NCBI GenBank assembly: GCA_000153445.1
Contig: CH672398.1
Coordinates: forward strand, 261,230 to 325,229
DNA length: 64,000 nucleotides
Direction of reading: 5' to 3'
Source: a gamma proteobacterium HTCC2207
GTDB taxonomy: Bacteria; Pseudomonadota; Gammaproteobacteria; Pseudomonadales; Porticoccaceae
A program made the translations under genes and the position numbers. Position 1 is the stretch's first letter, and each line of letters starts with the position of its first letter. Under the pieces are notes generated by a model. That model worked only from the letters and a program-made list of their open reading frames with translations. It ran no database searches and had not been told where the DNA came from. Of the stretch, positions 48,010 to 57,141 are shown piece by piece.

Positions 48010-49215
48010 ATGACCCATATAAACAGACTCCCCGTCACCGTGCTTTCAGGCTTTTTAGGCGCCGGTAAAACCACTGTACTAAGCCATATATTGAACAACC
48101 GAGAAGGTAAAAAAGTCGCTGTTATTGTTAACGATATGAGTGAAATCAATATTGATTCGAGCATTGTGCAGAACGAGGTTTCACTTAACCGTAGTGAGGA
48201 GAAGCTTATAGAAATGAGCAATGGCTGTATTTGCTGCACACTGCGGGAAGAACTTTTAGAGGAAGTGAATAAGTTGGCGCAGGAGGGCCGTTTTGACTAC
48301 CTGGTGATTGAATCGACGGGCATTTCTGAACCCTTACCCGTTGCTGAAACCTTTACCTTTGCTGATGAAAATGGCGTGTCGCTCTCTGATGTTGCCAATT
48401 TAGATACCATGGTGACCGTGGTCGATGGGGTCAATTTTCTCAAGGATTATGATGAGGCGCAGTACCTGCAGGATACCGGTGAATCCCTAGGCGAAGAAGA
48501 TGAACGCAGTGTCGCTGACCTGTTAGTGGACCAAGTCGAGTTTGCAGACATTATTCTCATAAGCAAAACGGATCTGTCTACGCCGGCTGATGTCGAGCGT
48601 TTAACGGCTGTTCTTAAAACCCTGAATACCGACGCAAAGATAGTTCCAATTACTCAGGGCCAAGTCAATATTGATGAGGTGCTTAGCACGGGGCTATTTA
48701 ACTTTGAGCGCGCGCAACAAGCGCCTGGGTGGTTAAAAGAGATGCGCGGCGAGCATGTTCCTGAAACGGAAGAATACGGCATTGGCAGTTTTAGCTATCA
48801 GGCGCGGAGACCTTTCCATCCAGAAAAATTTCATGAATTTCTGCATAGCACCGATAAATACGGCAAGCTGATTCGCTCCAAAGGGTATTTTTGGTTGGCC
48901 ACACGACCTGAGTTCGCAGGTCAATGGAGTCAGGCCGGAGGCATTGCTCGCTATGGCTTTGGAGGGATGTTTTGGAAAGCCGTATCTAAGGAAAACTGGC
49001 CCACCGATGAAGAGTATCTCGCCTCCATTGAAAAACAATGGGTTGAGCCCTTTGGTGATATGCGGCAAGAACTGGTATTTATCGGCCAAGGCTTGGACAG
49101 GGAGCGCTTCACTCAAGCGCTTGATGAATGCCTATTAAGTGAGGCAGAGGTATTGCAGGGTAAAGCCTATTGGGCGACCTTGCAGGACCCATTTCCTGCA
49201 TGGGAGCAAGCATGA
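48010..49215 (+). CDS. COG0523/CobW GTPase, ZigA/ZagA-type zinc metallochaperone
   Basis: 401 residues. The P-loop is [17 protein letters not shown], the metal-binding CxCC is [12 protein letters not shown], the switch region is ESTGISEP, and the base-recognition site is SKTDL. A C-terminal CobW_C domain ([20 protein letters not shown]...[12 protein letters not shown]) completes it. Members of this subfamily, under Zur control, deliver zinc to client enzymes when zinc is scarce. The length, the partner DUF1826 gene and the operator upstream all fit ZigA. The stop overlaps the next ATG (ATGA), implying coupled translation. Confidence 0.92.
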   Translation: MTHINRLPVTVLSGFLGAGKTTVLSHILNNREGKKVAVIVNDMSEINIDSSIVQNEVSLNRSEEKLIEMSNGCICCTLREELLEEVNKLAQEGRFDYLVIESTGISEPLPVAETFTFADENGVSLSDVANLDTMVTVVDGVNFLKDYDEAQYLQDTGESLGEEDERSVADLLVDQVEFADIILISKTDLSTPADVERLTAVLKTLNTDAKIVPITQGQVNIDEVLSTGLFNFERAQQAPGWLKEMRGEHVPETEEYGIGSFSYQARRPFHPEKFHEFLHSTDKYGKLIRSKGYFWLATRPEFAGQWSQAGGIARYGFGGMFWKAVSKENWPTDEEYLASIEKQWVEPFGDMRQELVFIGQGLDRERFTQALDECLLSEAEVLQGKAYWATLQDPFPAWEQA

Positions 49216-49910
49216 ATTCTATAAGTACAGCCACTGTATCTAGTATTTCTAGTATTGGTTCGTTGTCTAACACTGAAGTAAAAATCCGCCGTGCTGCCCA
49301 AGGCAACCAGCCAGGAATTTTTACTGATATCTATCGCGATGACACCAATATTGCTATTTGGCAGCGCGAGTTACCCGAGACATTAAAAGATTCTGTCGAT
49401 GCATTCTTGAAATCGAACCCCACTTTTCAAGTATCTATGACCGTCACACCAGGCAGTGCACTTGCCAGCGTTAGCGAATCTATGGGTATTTCGAGTGAAT
49501 CTGAGTTGTGTGAAAATATTGCAGAGCTGGTGGATATGTTTTGCTGCCTGTTTAGCCTCAGGCGAGCAGGTTTGCGTTTAACGGTGCTGGACCGAGCGAT
49601 GTGCCCGAGATTTCATGTTGATAAAGTACCTAGTCGCTTGGTTACTACTTATCAGGGTATTGCAACGGAGTGGTTGTCCCATCAAGTTGTTAACCGTAAA
49701 AAATTGGGCGCTGGAAATCAGGGCAAACCAGATCTGGAATCCGGCCTCTTTAAAAACACACAGGATATCCAACGCCTGACTTGTGGAGATGTTGCCCTAT
49801 TAAAAGGTGAGCTTTGGGAGGGTAACGAAAATGCAGGTTTGGTACACCGATCGCCACTGATATCCGCTGGTGAACATCGTTTGCTATTGACGCTGGACTT
49901 TAGCGACTAA
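49212..49910 (+). CDS. DUF1826 protein
   Basis: 232 residues. [20 protein letters not shown] near residue 40 and [40 protein letters not shown] (conserved C-P-x-F-H-x-D) are DUF1826 hallmarks. The end, [24 protein letters not shown], is also typical. The CPxFHxD and VHRSP segments look like metal ligands. The gene overlaps the metallochaperone gene by four bases, a common pairing, so it may be the zinc client. The longer frame to 49170 is rejected in favour of the ATGA overlap. Confidence 0.9.
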   Translation: MNSISTATVSSISSIGSLSNTEVKIRRAAQGNQPGIFTDIYRDDTNIAIWQRELPETLKDSVDAFLKSNPTFQVSMTVTPGSALASVSESMGISSESELCENIAELVDMFCCLFSLRRAGLRLTVLDRAMCPRFHVDKVPSRLVTTYQGIATEWLSHQVVNRKKLGAGNQGKPDLESGLFKNTQDIQRLTCGDVALLKGELWEGNENAGLVHRSPLISAGEHRLLLTLDFSD

Positions 49911-50154
49911 ATCCTGCGGTTAGAAAATGACCTGTTGGAAATGCAATTCGAATCTTTAGCTACAAATTTAATGTGGCCTGAGATCTCAGTATTATCTATC
50001 TGTAATGAGACCCGCCATTTATAGTCCGTGTCTGTAGTATTATTGGGTCAGCTCCTTAGAATCCGATAAATCAACGCGATAGGGGTGATAGATAGCTTGC
50101 AGGAATCAAAAAAATTGAATCCTAGTGGAAAATATTTTCTTTGAGATAACAAAT

Positions 50155-50616
50155 ATGAAAGAAGTAAGCCAAATTATCGACCATGCCGAACAGCATTGTA
50201 AAGAGCATGGTTCCCGTCTAACTCTTAAGCGTAAGCAGGTACTTTCGGGATTATTGCAGTCGGAAAAAGCCCTGTCTGCCTACGAACTGGTGGATTACTG
50301 TAAAACGGTGTTTGGTGAAAATATTCCGGCGATGTCAGTGTATCGGATTTTAAAATTTCTTCAGGACGAACATTTGGTGCATAAGCTTAACTTGGCAAAT
50401 AAGTATGTTGCTTGCTCTCATATTACCTGCGATCACGCTCATGAGGTGGCGCAGTTTTTAATATGTGGTCAATGCCAGCGAGTGAAAGAAATTAATATCG
50501 GCAAATCAATGGTAAATCAGTTAAAGCACAGTGTAGAAGAGGTAGGTTTCCGTTTGCTCAGTCCACAGTTAGAAATGAACTGTGTCTGCAAGAGCTGTAT
50601 CAGTAGCGCAGCCTAA
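50155..50616 (+). CDS. zur: Fur-family zinc uptake regulator Zur
   Basis: 153 residues. The winged-helix part (LTLKRKQVLSGLLQSEKALSAYELVDYCKTVFG...MSVYRILKFLQDEHLVHKL) is followed by CSHITCDHAHEVAQFLICGQCQRVKEI with the Fur-family zinc ligands and CxxC, and a second C-x-C-x-x-C near the end. The layout resembles Zur more than Fur. With Zn2+ bound it would repress zinc-scavenging genes such as its neighbours. The ATG at 50155 is chosen; a GTG at 50125 would add ten residues. Confidence 0.88.
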   Translation: MKEVSQIIDHAEQHCKEHGSRLTLKRKQVLSGLLQSEKALSAYELVDYCKTVFGENIPAMSVYRILKFLQDEHLVHKLNLANKYVACSHITCDHAHEVAQFLICGQCQRVKEINIGKSMVNQLKHSVEEVGFRLLSPQLEMNCVCKSCISSAA

Positions 50617-50650
50617 CATAACAAATAGTATCCTCGAGAGAAAATGCACT

Positions 50651-51058
50651 ATGAATAACCTGCAAGCCATTACCGATAAGACCGCAATCGGCCTGTCCGT
50701 ATTATGTACTGTTCACTGTCTGGCAATGCCCCTAGCGGCTGTTTTACTACCCTCATTTGCCGCTATGGCATTGGAAGACGAAATATTCCATCTTTGGCTA
50801 TTGATTGCTGTATTTCCCGTCAGCGCCTATGCCTTAACAATGGGTTGTAGGAAACACAAACGCTATCGGCTTTTATCAATAGGCGGTATCGGTCTATTGA
50901 TGCTGGGCACAGTATCCTTTGCAGGACATGAACAACTCGGCGAAACCCTGGAAAAAGTGCTCACCGTGATAGGTGCGGTGATCATTGCGCTGGGACATTA
51001 TTGGAACTATCGCCTGTGTCAAAATCATGATGCTTGCGGGTGCAGTGAAGCTCAGTAA
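50651..51058 (+). CDS. MerC-domain membrane protein
   Basis: 135 residues with about four TM segments. IGLSVLCTVHCLAMPLAAVLLP holds the MerC CTxHC metal-binding pair in TM1. Two more Cys/His clusters (MGCRKHKRYR, then CQNHDACGC) sit on loops. MerC carries mercuric ion in mer operons. Many marine bacteria have this stand-alone form beside Zur, where zinc or another soft metal is a better guess; no merA or merR is present. It starts 35 bp after zur. Confidence 0.85.
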   Translation: MNNLQAITDKTAIGLSVLCTVHCLAMPLAAVLLPSFAAMALEDEIFHLWLLIAVFPVSAYALTMGCRKHKRYRLLSIGGIGLLMLGTVSFAGHEQLGETLEKVLTVIGAVIIALGHYWNYRLCQNHDACGCSEAQ

Positions 51059-51245
51059 TTTGGACGTTTATAGAAATGTGCATCAATGAAGCGGTCTTTT
51101 TTTAAAATCGTGAGGCGCTTTGATAGGGTTAAAAACCTCCGCTGAACACCTCGGTTAAACAATGCAAATTCACAAGGGCTGCTTCCTATTGTCGTTCAGG
51201 AGCACCCAACAAACGTTTACTGCAATCATCGAATAGGATTTATTA

Positions 51246-52250
51246 ATGGTGAATGACTCCAAGCCTATTGAGGCTATTCCCACTAACATCATTACGGGCT
51301 TTCTAGGTGTAGGAAAAACGTCTGCGATTTTGCACCTGCTCAAGTTTAAGCCTGCTAACGAGAGATGGGCGGTGCTGGTAAACGAATTTGGTGAGATTGG
51401 CGTCGATGGCAGTTTGTTTGAAGGGCAACATAACCAAGAGCGAGGCGTGTTTATTCGCGAGGTGCCGGGGGGTTGTATGTGTTGTGCCGCAGGCCTGCCG
51501 ATGCAAGTTGCATTAAATCAGTTGCTCGCTCGTGCTAAGCCAGATCGTTTGTTGATTGAACCGACTGGCTTAGGCCACCCTAAAGAGGTGTTGCAAGTAC
51601 TTTCAGCAGGCTACTATCAGGGCACGCTTGATTTACAGAAAATCCTGACGTTAGTCGATGCGCGTAAATTGTCAGATGAGCGCTATACCCAACATCAAAC
51701 CTTTAATCAGCAAATTGCCATTGCGGATATTATCGTAGGCAACAAGCTGGATTTATATCAGCAAGATGAAAAGACCAAGCTTGAAACCTATGTAAAGCAA
51801 CATGGGGCTTCTCAAGCCCAAGTGATATTCACACATAATGGTGAAATAGCGCTTGCCCATTTACAGGGTAAAACTGCTGCTGCCGCTAAAGGCCATCATC
51901 ACCATTTGACTGAGGGTAAACCTTTACTTTCGCAATCCCCAATTCCCGAATGTGGTTACATTAGCGCCACCAATGAAGGTGAAGGTTTTTATAGTATCGG
52001 TTGGCGATTTTCACCAAGCCTTGTGTTTTCGTATGACAAACTATTCTCGTTTCTATGCGGTATAAGCGCCGAAAGAATGAAGGCTGTTTTTATTACTGAA
52101 CTTGGGGTATTCGGCTATAACCTGACTGCTGATGCGCTGACAGAAATTGAATTAGATGAATGTGCCGAAAGTCTTATTGAGATTATTTCTGACAAGGTCA
52201 ATGACGAATGGCAAGCGCAGCTTTTAGACTGTATTGTTTCCGATATTTAA
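51246..52250 (+). CDS. yeiR: COG0523 GTPase, YeiR-type
   Basis: 334 residues. TNIITGFLGVGKTSAILHLL, VNEFGEIGVDG, PGGCMCCAAGLPMQVALNQLLARAKPDRLLIEPTGLGHPKEV and GNKLDL run in the same order as E. coli YeiR, a zinc-binding GTPase. A His-rich loop (KGHHHHLTEG) at about residue 215 would hold extra metal. It differs from the ZigA-type paralog at 48-49 kb in length and in the CMCC context. It forms part of the same zinc-homeostasis block, probably with its own promoter in the 187-bp gap. Confidence 0.88.
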   Translation: MVNDSKPIEAIPTNIITGFLGVGKTSAILHLLKFKPANERWAVLVNEFGEIGVDGSLFEGQHNQERGVFIREVPGGCMCCAAGLPMQVALNQLLARAKPDRLLIEPTGLGHPKEVLQVLSAGYYQGTLDLQKILTLVDARKLSDERYTQHQTFNQQIAIADIIVGNKLDLYQQDEKTKLETYVKQHGASQAQVIFTHNGEIALAHLQGKTAAAAKGHHHHLTEGKPLLSQSPIPECGYISATNEGEGFYSIGWRFSPSLVFSYDKLFSFLCGISAERMKAVFITELGVFGYNLTADALTEIELDECAESLIEIISDKVNDEWQAQLLDCIVSDI

Positions 52251-52502
52251 GGTCTACGGTTTAAAAAGTTAAAATCCCTTACCCTTTAAATTCTTCATGA
52301 GTTTTACATTTCCTGCCTGGGTACTTTAAAGTTTGATGTCAAAAAACTGCACCTTTGTTGCCTATCTATAGATACTTGCATAAGCTGATCTGTCCTATAT
52401 AGTCGACGCATTAACCTGTAAGTGTCATTAGCCATAAGATACTGTTCGATATAACTCCCATATTATTAGTGACTAATTAAAATTAGCGAAGGAATAACCT
52501 AC

Positions 52503-53024
52503 ATGAATGGCCCTTCTAAAAAAAATGCTAAAGACTTAATCTACGGCTGCTACTCCGGTCTGGTCGTTTGCTTATTATTACATTTGCTAATGCTTAATGT
52601 GCCTGAGTATAGCTCATTGCCATATTTTGTTTGGTCAGATAAAACATATGGGGCAGAGTACAGTCTGCATTATGGCTTGATTGGTCTTATATCTTTTGCA
52701 ATTATTGCGCTAATTATCAATGAAATCATTAGGCCTCGAGTCAGACTTAGAAAATGCTCTAAGTGTGGCCTGACACGAGCGATTACTAAGACCACAGTGT
52801 TATTAACCAAGGAAGAAAAAGAAGATTTGTATAAGCATTCCCCTATGTTATTTACAGCCATAGGTATTGATTTACAGAAAGCTATTGAATCGAGTGTGAC
52901 TGCTAACTATATATCTTGCTCTGCATGTAACCATCATTATAAGTCCAGGCTAAGAACAGATGCCCACATTGGTGATGATTTCTATGACGCTTATGGCTCT
53001 GGCGGCCTTGGCGGACGCTGGTAA
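52503..53024 (+). CDS. Hypothetical membrane protein with two Cys pairs
   Basis: 173 residues. Two TM segments (GLVVCLLLHLLMLNV and LIGLISFAIIALIINEII) are followed by a cytosolic part with CSKCG (about residue 79) and CSACNHHY (about 139). These two CxxC knuckles could form a zinc ribbon. It ends GSGGLGGRW. No family recognised. An AAGGAATAA Shine-Dalgarno lies before the ATG. It follows the zinc genes but is 250 bp away, so a link is only suggestive. Confidence 0.7.
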   Translation: MNGPSKKNAKDLIYGCYSGLVVCLLLHLLMLNVPEYSSLPYFVWSDKTYGAEYSLHYGLIGLISFAIIALIINEIIRPRVRLRKCSKCGLTRAITKTTVLLTKEEKEDLYKHSPMLFTAIGIDLQKAIESSVTANYISCSACNHHYKSRLRTDAHIGDDFYDAYGSGGLGGRW

Positions 53025-53221
53025 TCTAATACACGCTCAACATATCTTAAAAGTGAATCGAACCAAACCTCTGGGTAGAGCAATAAAAAAATCAGTCAGA
53101 GGCTGAGGATTTTGCTTGTAATGGGTGCGTGCACCCGGAGTGCCGATTAGTGCCTTAGATAGGCACCTACAACACCCTTGAGCCTTGTGTTTATTGATGT
53201 TGACAGCCCTTCAGTTCATTG

Positions 53222-53403
53222 TCAAAGGCACATCCACGTCTACCATTTTGTCTACCATTTTGTCTACCATCAGACTGACACAAGGCGCCCCTTGAGTAAT
53301 TGTGTGCCTGATAGTCCATTAGAGGGGCGGGAGGGGCTACGGTGACATGGGATTGTTACTGTACCTGCCCATATACAAAATAAGCCTATTTCAAAAAAGC
53401 TGC
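53222..53403 (+). repeat. Left arm of a long inverted repeat flanking the island
   Basis: About 182 bp whose reverse complement recurs at 58271-58440 at roughly 85-90 percent identity by eye. It includes three copies of the 12-bp unit GTCTACCATTTT (53238-53270, the last partial) where the right arm has two. It also holds the stretch GTGTGCCTGATAGTCC, then AGAGGGGCGGGAGGGGCTAC. Read on the minus strand it opens a short frame MVDKMVDKMVDVDVPL. It looks like a mobile-element end or duplicated attachment/integrase-start region. Confidence 0.88.
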
Positions 53404-53712
53404 CCATTAGCCAGTATTTAGATCGTTGGAGTTGCTGCTGGGGAGGGTTAGCATGATTTACTTATATTATCCAATTGGCTGGTGCTATGTAAGAGGTACT
53501 TTAGACAAAGTTTTGACACCTCTTTAAGGCGCTATTGAGAGAGATTCTTCTAACTATTAACCGCTGACAAAAATGTATACAAAGCTGGGTGTAAGCTTAA
53601 GCTTTCAATTTTTTTAAATCGTTTATATACTGTCTAAAAGGATCGTTGGATGTGACTCATCCGTCATTTTAATCACCCTGTGGATAAGCACTTAATATTG
53701 AATGGTGGAATT
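53404..53712. other. Gap between the left arm and the first island gene
   Basis: About 310 bp of AT-rich sequence with no gene and no clear hairpin. It should hold the promoter of the exported 115-residue protein; TATACT near 53627 is a possible -10. Confidence 0.4.
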
Positions 53713-54060
53713 ATGAGGTTTCGCTTTATTACGAAACGCACTATGTTGACCTTTCTCTGTTTATTAGTTACACCTATTTTGGCTCAGGAGCCGACGGAAG
53801 AGCAATTGGCAGACAATACAAACGAAGCGCTTTGCTACCTCCCCGAGTTTAAATCTATTACTCTTGGTGAGCACGATACAGCTACACGGAAAAAAAAGGC
53901 TATCGCTTGGCTTTCGCATAATGTTTCTGCATGTTCTGTGAATAAACTTGTTCTTATTCGAAATGCTCGAGCGTCATTTTTAGGCGCTGCTGATTCCGTC
54001 GAAATAGTAGCACTTATAGATGACGCTATTGAGTTCAATTTGGCGACCAAGAGACTGTAA
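53713..54060 (+). CDS. Small exported hypothetical protein
   Basis: 115 residues from the ATG at 53713, which follows TGGTGGAATT. MRFRFITKRTMLTFLCLLVTPILAQEP is a signal peptide cleaved after LAQ. The mature ~90 residues are helical with two Cys (ALCYLPEF, SACSVNK), probably a disulphide in the periplasm. No family recognised. The stop lies just where the IS256-type element seems to begin, so the C-terminus may have been altered by that insertion. Confidence 0.6.
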   Translation: MRFRFITKRTMLTFLCLLVTPILAQEPTEEQLADNTNEALCYLPEFKSITLGEHDTATRKKKAIAWLSHNVSACSVNKLVLIRNARASFLGAADSVEIVALIDDAIEFNLATKRL

Positions 54061-54112
54061 AAACATCTGTGTAATTGTCTATCGTTAACCCCAAACAGGG
54101 AAGGATAGACAG

Positions 54113-55182
54113 ATGATCCACGATGAAATAAAGAACCTAGCTCAAGCAGCTGCAAAGAATATTAAAACCGAAGCTGACCTCAATGAGTTTCGGCAGATGC
54201 TCACTAAAATCACTGTTGAGACGGCATTGAACGCTGAGCTGGATGACCACCTAGGTTACTCCAAATATGAGGCGTCAGACGCCTCTAATAGTCGAGATGG
54301 CACTACGAGGAAGACACTCAAACAGATGATGGTCAGTTCGAGCTTGAGACGCCAAGGGATCGAGAAGGCACTTTCGAGCCCAAGCTGGTCAAAAAGCATC
54401 AGCGACGCTTCACCACCATGGACGATAAAATCCTCTTTCTCTACGGCCAAGGTATGACAACGCGTGAGATCGTAGAAACCTTTAAAGAAATGTATGGCGC
54501 AGATATTTCGCCTACGTTGATCTCTAAGGTTACCAGTGCGGTTATTGAGCAAGTCGTGGAGTGGCAGTCACGGCCCTTAGATGCGGTTTACCCCATCGTT
54601 TATCTCGACTGTATTGTGCTGAAAATCCGTCAAGACAATCGGGTGATTAACAAGGCTATTTACCTAGCCCTGGGCGTTAACCTTGACGGTCAGAAAGAAT
54701 TGTTGGGGCTGTGGATCTCAGAGAATGAGGGCGCTAAATTCTGGCTCAATGTCCTAACAGAACTGCAGAATCGAGGCGTTAAAGGCATCTTGATCGCCTG
54801 TTTTGACGGTCTAGCAGGCTTCCCTGATGCGATCAACGCAGCCTTCCCCGATACGCAAATACAGCTGTGTATCGTGCACATGGTGCGCAATTCAATGAAG
54901 TACGTCTCCTAAAAAGATTACAAGGCTGTTACAGCCGATTTAAAGCGCATCTACAAGTCAGTCACTGAAGAGGAAGCCCTTCTAACGCTGGATGGGTTTG
55001 CTGAGCACTGGGATGATAAATACCCGCAGATCAGCAAGTCATGGCGCACCCATTGGGACAATCTCAATACGCTCTTCAATTACTCTGAGGATATACGGCG
55101 GGCCATTTACACAACCAACGCCTTTGAGTCACTTAACAGCGTTATTCGCAAGGCGGTGAAAAAATGGACGATGCCAATCCGT
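54113..55182 (+). pseudogene. Decayed IS256-family (mutator-type) transposase
   Basis: The frame opens MIHDEIKNLAQAAAKNIKTE...TVETALNAELDDHLGYSKYE, typical of IS256 transposases, and shows four lesions. (1) At about 54320 one base is lost: KTLK then jumps frame, and the rest (KTDDGQFELETPRD in the +1 frame, then MDDKILFLYGQGMTTREIVETF) continues from 54418. (2) KYVS is followed by TAA at 54910 where the family has Trp (WKDYKAV). (3) Near 55150-55165 KAVKKWTMPI lacks the ~25 residues between two KK sites. (4) Homology stops after TMPIR. The left terminal repeat may start near GAGACTGTAAAAACA at 54051; no right end is seen. Confidence 0.92.
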
Positions 55183-55302
55183 CGTTCGAACTCTCTCTGG
55201 AAAAAATTTGTTCACGGCATAAATGTAATTGAAATATTTTTATTCATATGCGAATATTGAATGGATTTCTAAAAATATAATTGCTACCGGAGTGGGATTA
55301 AA

Positions 55303-56316
55303 ATGTCTAGAATTTTAATTTTTAAGGTTTTGGCGTTATGTCTCGCGTCATTCATGTTTGCAAGTAATGTCAATGCGTCTAACTTTTATTGGATGGACAC
55401 TTGGGTGAGGGTGCCGACCGGAGCTCCAACTTATGTTTGCACGGGGGATTACCCAAGTAAGGTTGGTGGTTTATGTTTTCGCAAAGAGAAGTGTAGTAGC
55501 AGAAAAGGTAAGGGAAAAAATTGGGGGTACAAATTTGATGGTGCAACAACTTGTTGGCGTAAAAAAGAAACAACAGCTACAAAAGCTCCGAAAAGCTACC
55601 CAGCACCTAGTCGTGCGATGAGCCCTCGATGCAACGCTGGTAAAGTCAATATTGCTGGCCTTTGCTATAATCAGTGCCCCAGTGGCATGGTCGGTGTTAC
55701 GCCGGTTTGCGCTTCAAAGGTGCCGCCAAAATATGTCCAGTGCGGGTTGGGTTACGCCAAGAGCACTTCGGCATGTACGTGGGCGATCGCGGATCAAACG
55801 ATGGCTGGTACAAACTTTGCTTTTGCAGTGTCTGGTAATTTCATAGCAGCTAAAGCTGGTATTGCCTCTAAACTGGCTGGTAAATTGTCCAAAATGCCGT
55901 CGAGAGCCGCAGGTGATATACTCAAAGCAATGCCCAAAACCGTTTCGTTCGCGACGAGGTTTAGTGGCGATTTTCTATCCATCGCCTCCAAAATAAGTAA
56001 GGTTGGCGATGCGAGTACTACTACAAGAATAGCGACTATCTTTGAGACTGCTGCGACTACTTGGCTTGCTGACCCAGAATTGGCACAAATTGCTAGCTTC
56101 GGTGGTATTACGTCAGTCCCAAGTGTGCTGAATAAAATCGCCTCAGGTCAGTCTTTCAGTACACAGGATACGGAAGATTTGATGGAGTTTGTTCGTGATT
56201 TTTCAGGACTTATGTCCTTGGCAATTGGCTTAGCTATGCCAACGCCAGGTCCACAGGATAATGTAGCGGTGATGCTCGATATGATTGCTGCTTATGCTTA
56301 CACCATATATCCTTAA
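55303..56316 (+). CDS. Cys-rich secreted protein with a helical C-terminal domain
   Basis: 337 residues. The signal peptide is MSRILIFKVLALCLASFMFASNVNA. Residues 27-165 carry at least ten Cys, for example YVCTGDYPSKVGGLCFRKEKC, then CNAGKVNIAGLCYNQCPSGMVGVTPVC and CGLGYAKSTSAC: a pattern of short disulphide-bound knots (GLCYxxC...GVxPVC). The remaining 170 residues are helical, Ala/Gly/Ser-rich and partly amphipathic (GNFIAAKAGIASKLAGKLSK...FSGLMSLAIGLAMPTPGP). That layout, adhesive knot plus membrane-active helices, would suit a secreted toxin or surface binder, but I recognise no family. It sits right behind the dead IS and ends in a strong terminator. Confidence 0.72.
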   Translation: MSRILIFKVLALCLASFMFASNVNASNFYWMDTWVRVPTGAPTYVCTGDYPSKVGGLCFRKEKCSSRKGKGKNWGYKFDGATTCWRKKETTATKAPKSYPAPSRAMSPRCNAGKVNIAGLCYNQCPSGMVGVTPVCASKVPPKYVQCGLGYAKSTSACTWAIADQTMAGTNFAFAVSGNFIAAKAGIASKLAGKLSKMPSRAAGDILKAMPKTVSFATRFSGDFLSIASKISKVGDASTTTRIATIFETAATTWLADPELAQIASFGGITSVPSVLNKIASGQSFSTQDTEDLMEFVRDFSGLMSLAIGLAMPTPGPQDNVAVMLDMIAAYAYTIYP

Positions 56317-56346
56317 TCACTCAGTTGTTTAAACTTTTCAAAGAGT

Positions 56347-56375
56347 AAAACCCCGCTAGCGCGGGGTTTTATTTT
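56347..56375 (+). terminator. Terminator between the Cys-rich gene and the small minus-strand gene
   Basis: AAAACCCCGC-TA-GCGGGGTTTT-type hairpin (AAAACCCCGCTAGCGCGGGG) followed by TTTTATTTTA. It sits between two convergent genes and has A/T runs on both sides, so it can serve both. Confidence 0.88.
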
Positions 56376-56403
56376 ATAAATTTGGCGTTATGGTAAAGTT
56401 AAA

Positions 56404-56586
56404 TCAAAGAGATTTTTGCACGTTTTCTCCTCGCTTTAATCTTGTAGCAATATCTTCTAACTTAGCAAGGCGTTTGGCTTCTTCAGAAGTAACTTTGCGA
56501 AGTGGATCGGCTGTTTCTATGCGTTCGTGCAGAAACTTGCGTAAGTTGGTGCTGTGATGGTTTTGGCTTTCGTACCACTCGTTCAT
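56404..56586 (-). CDS. Small hypothetical protein, 60 aa
   Basis: MNEWYESQNHHSTNLRKFLH opens a highly charged, helical 60-residue protein (EEAKRLAKLEDIATRLKRGE). No family recognised. There is only a weak Shine-Dalgarno. It is divergent from the 101-residue gene with 108 bp between starts and shares a terminator with the Cys-rich gene. The size and charge would suit an antitoxin or a small regulator, which is a guess. Confidence 0.45.
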   Translation of the reverse strand: MNEWYESQNHHSTNLRKFLHERIETADPLRKVTSEEAKRLAKLEDIATRLKRGENVQKSL

Positions 56587-56694
56587 TATTAATTACGTAT
56601 TTGATTTACTCTTAGCGTGGTCACAACGATTCTATTAATTTAACAATCGAGTTATCCTCGAAATGATAGGACTGTTGAGGAGATCAAGCTCATC

Positions 56695-57000
56695 ATGGAA
56701 GAGAGTCCAGCTGCTATCTGCTTTAATGTTGATATGTTTAAGCCTATTTGGGATGAACATGATGTTCCAAAAAATCAACAGAAGTACAAACTATCAGAGG
56801 ACGGACTGCTGGCAACGCCTAAGAAGAGATATGGCGGCCCTACATTTGAGTTTTGGATTAGAAAAGGTTGGCAGCTTCAGGTCAGGAGCGGCAGGAAATC
56901 AATGCTGTCCAATAAGGCTGAGCAGCTAGTTAAAGAGTTAGAGAATGATGACGGTTATAAAGCTGCGGTAGAGGCGCGGAGAGTAGGCTCTTATCTGTAG
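56695..57000 (+). CDS. Small hypothetical protein, 101 aa
   Basis: 101 residues: MEESPAAICFNVDMFKPIWDE...YKLSEDGLLATPKKRYGGPTFEFWIRKGWQLQVRSG...KAEQLVKELENDDGY. There are no membrane segments or recognised motifs; it appears as a small alpha+beta cytosolic protein. GAGGAG lies about 14 bp upstream of the ATG. Partner of the divergent 60-residue frame in the island. Confidence 0.55.
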   Translation: MEESPAAICFNVDMFKPIWDEHDVPKNQQKYKLSEDGLLATPKKRYGGPTFEFWIRKGWQLQVRSGRKSMLSNKAEQLVKELENDDGYKAAVEARRVGSYL

Positions 57001-57141
57001 AAATAACGTTATATATCAATAGGTTATAGGTGTGAGTGGCTGTGTAGGTGCTGTAGAGCCGTTGAATAAACTGCTTTAAAGCTGTGCAAACCTGCTGCAA
57101 CCCATTGATTTATTGAGGTTTAAGGAAGAGACGTGTGGCCT

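Noticed and set aside
50651-51058. Mercury resistance operon
   Set aside because: Only a MerC-like protein is present; merA, merR, merT and merP are absent and the context is zinc regulation.
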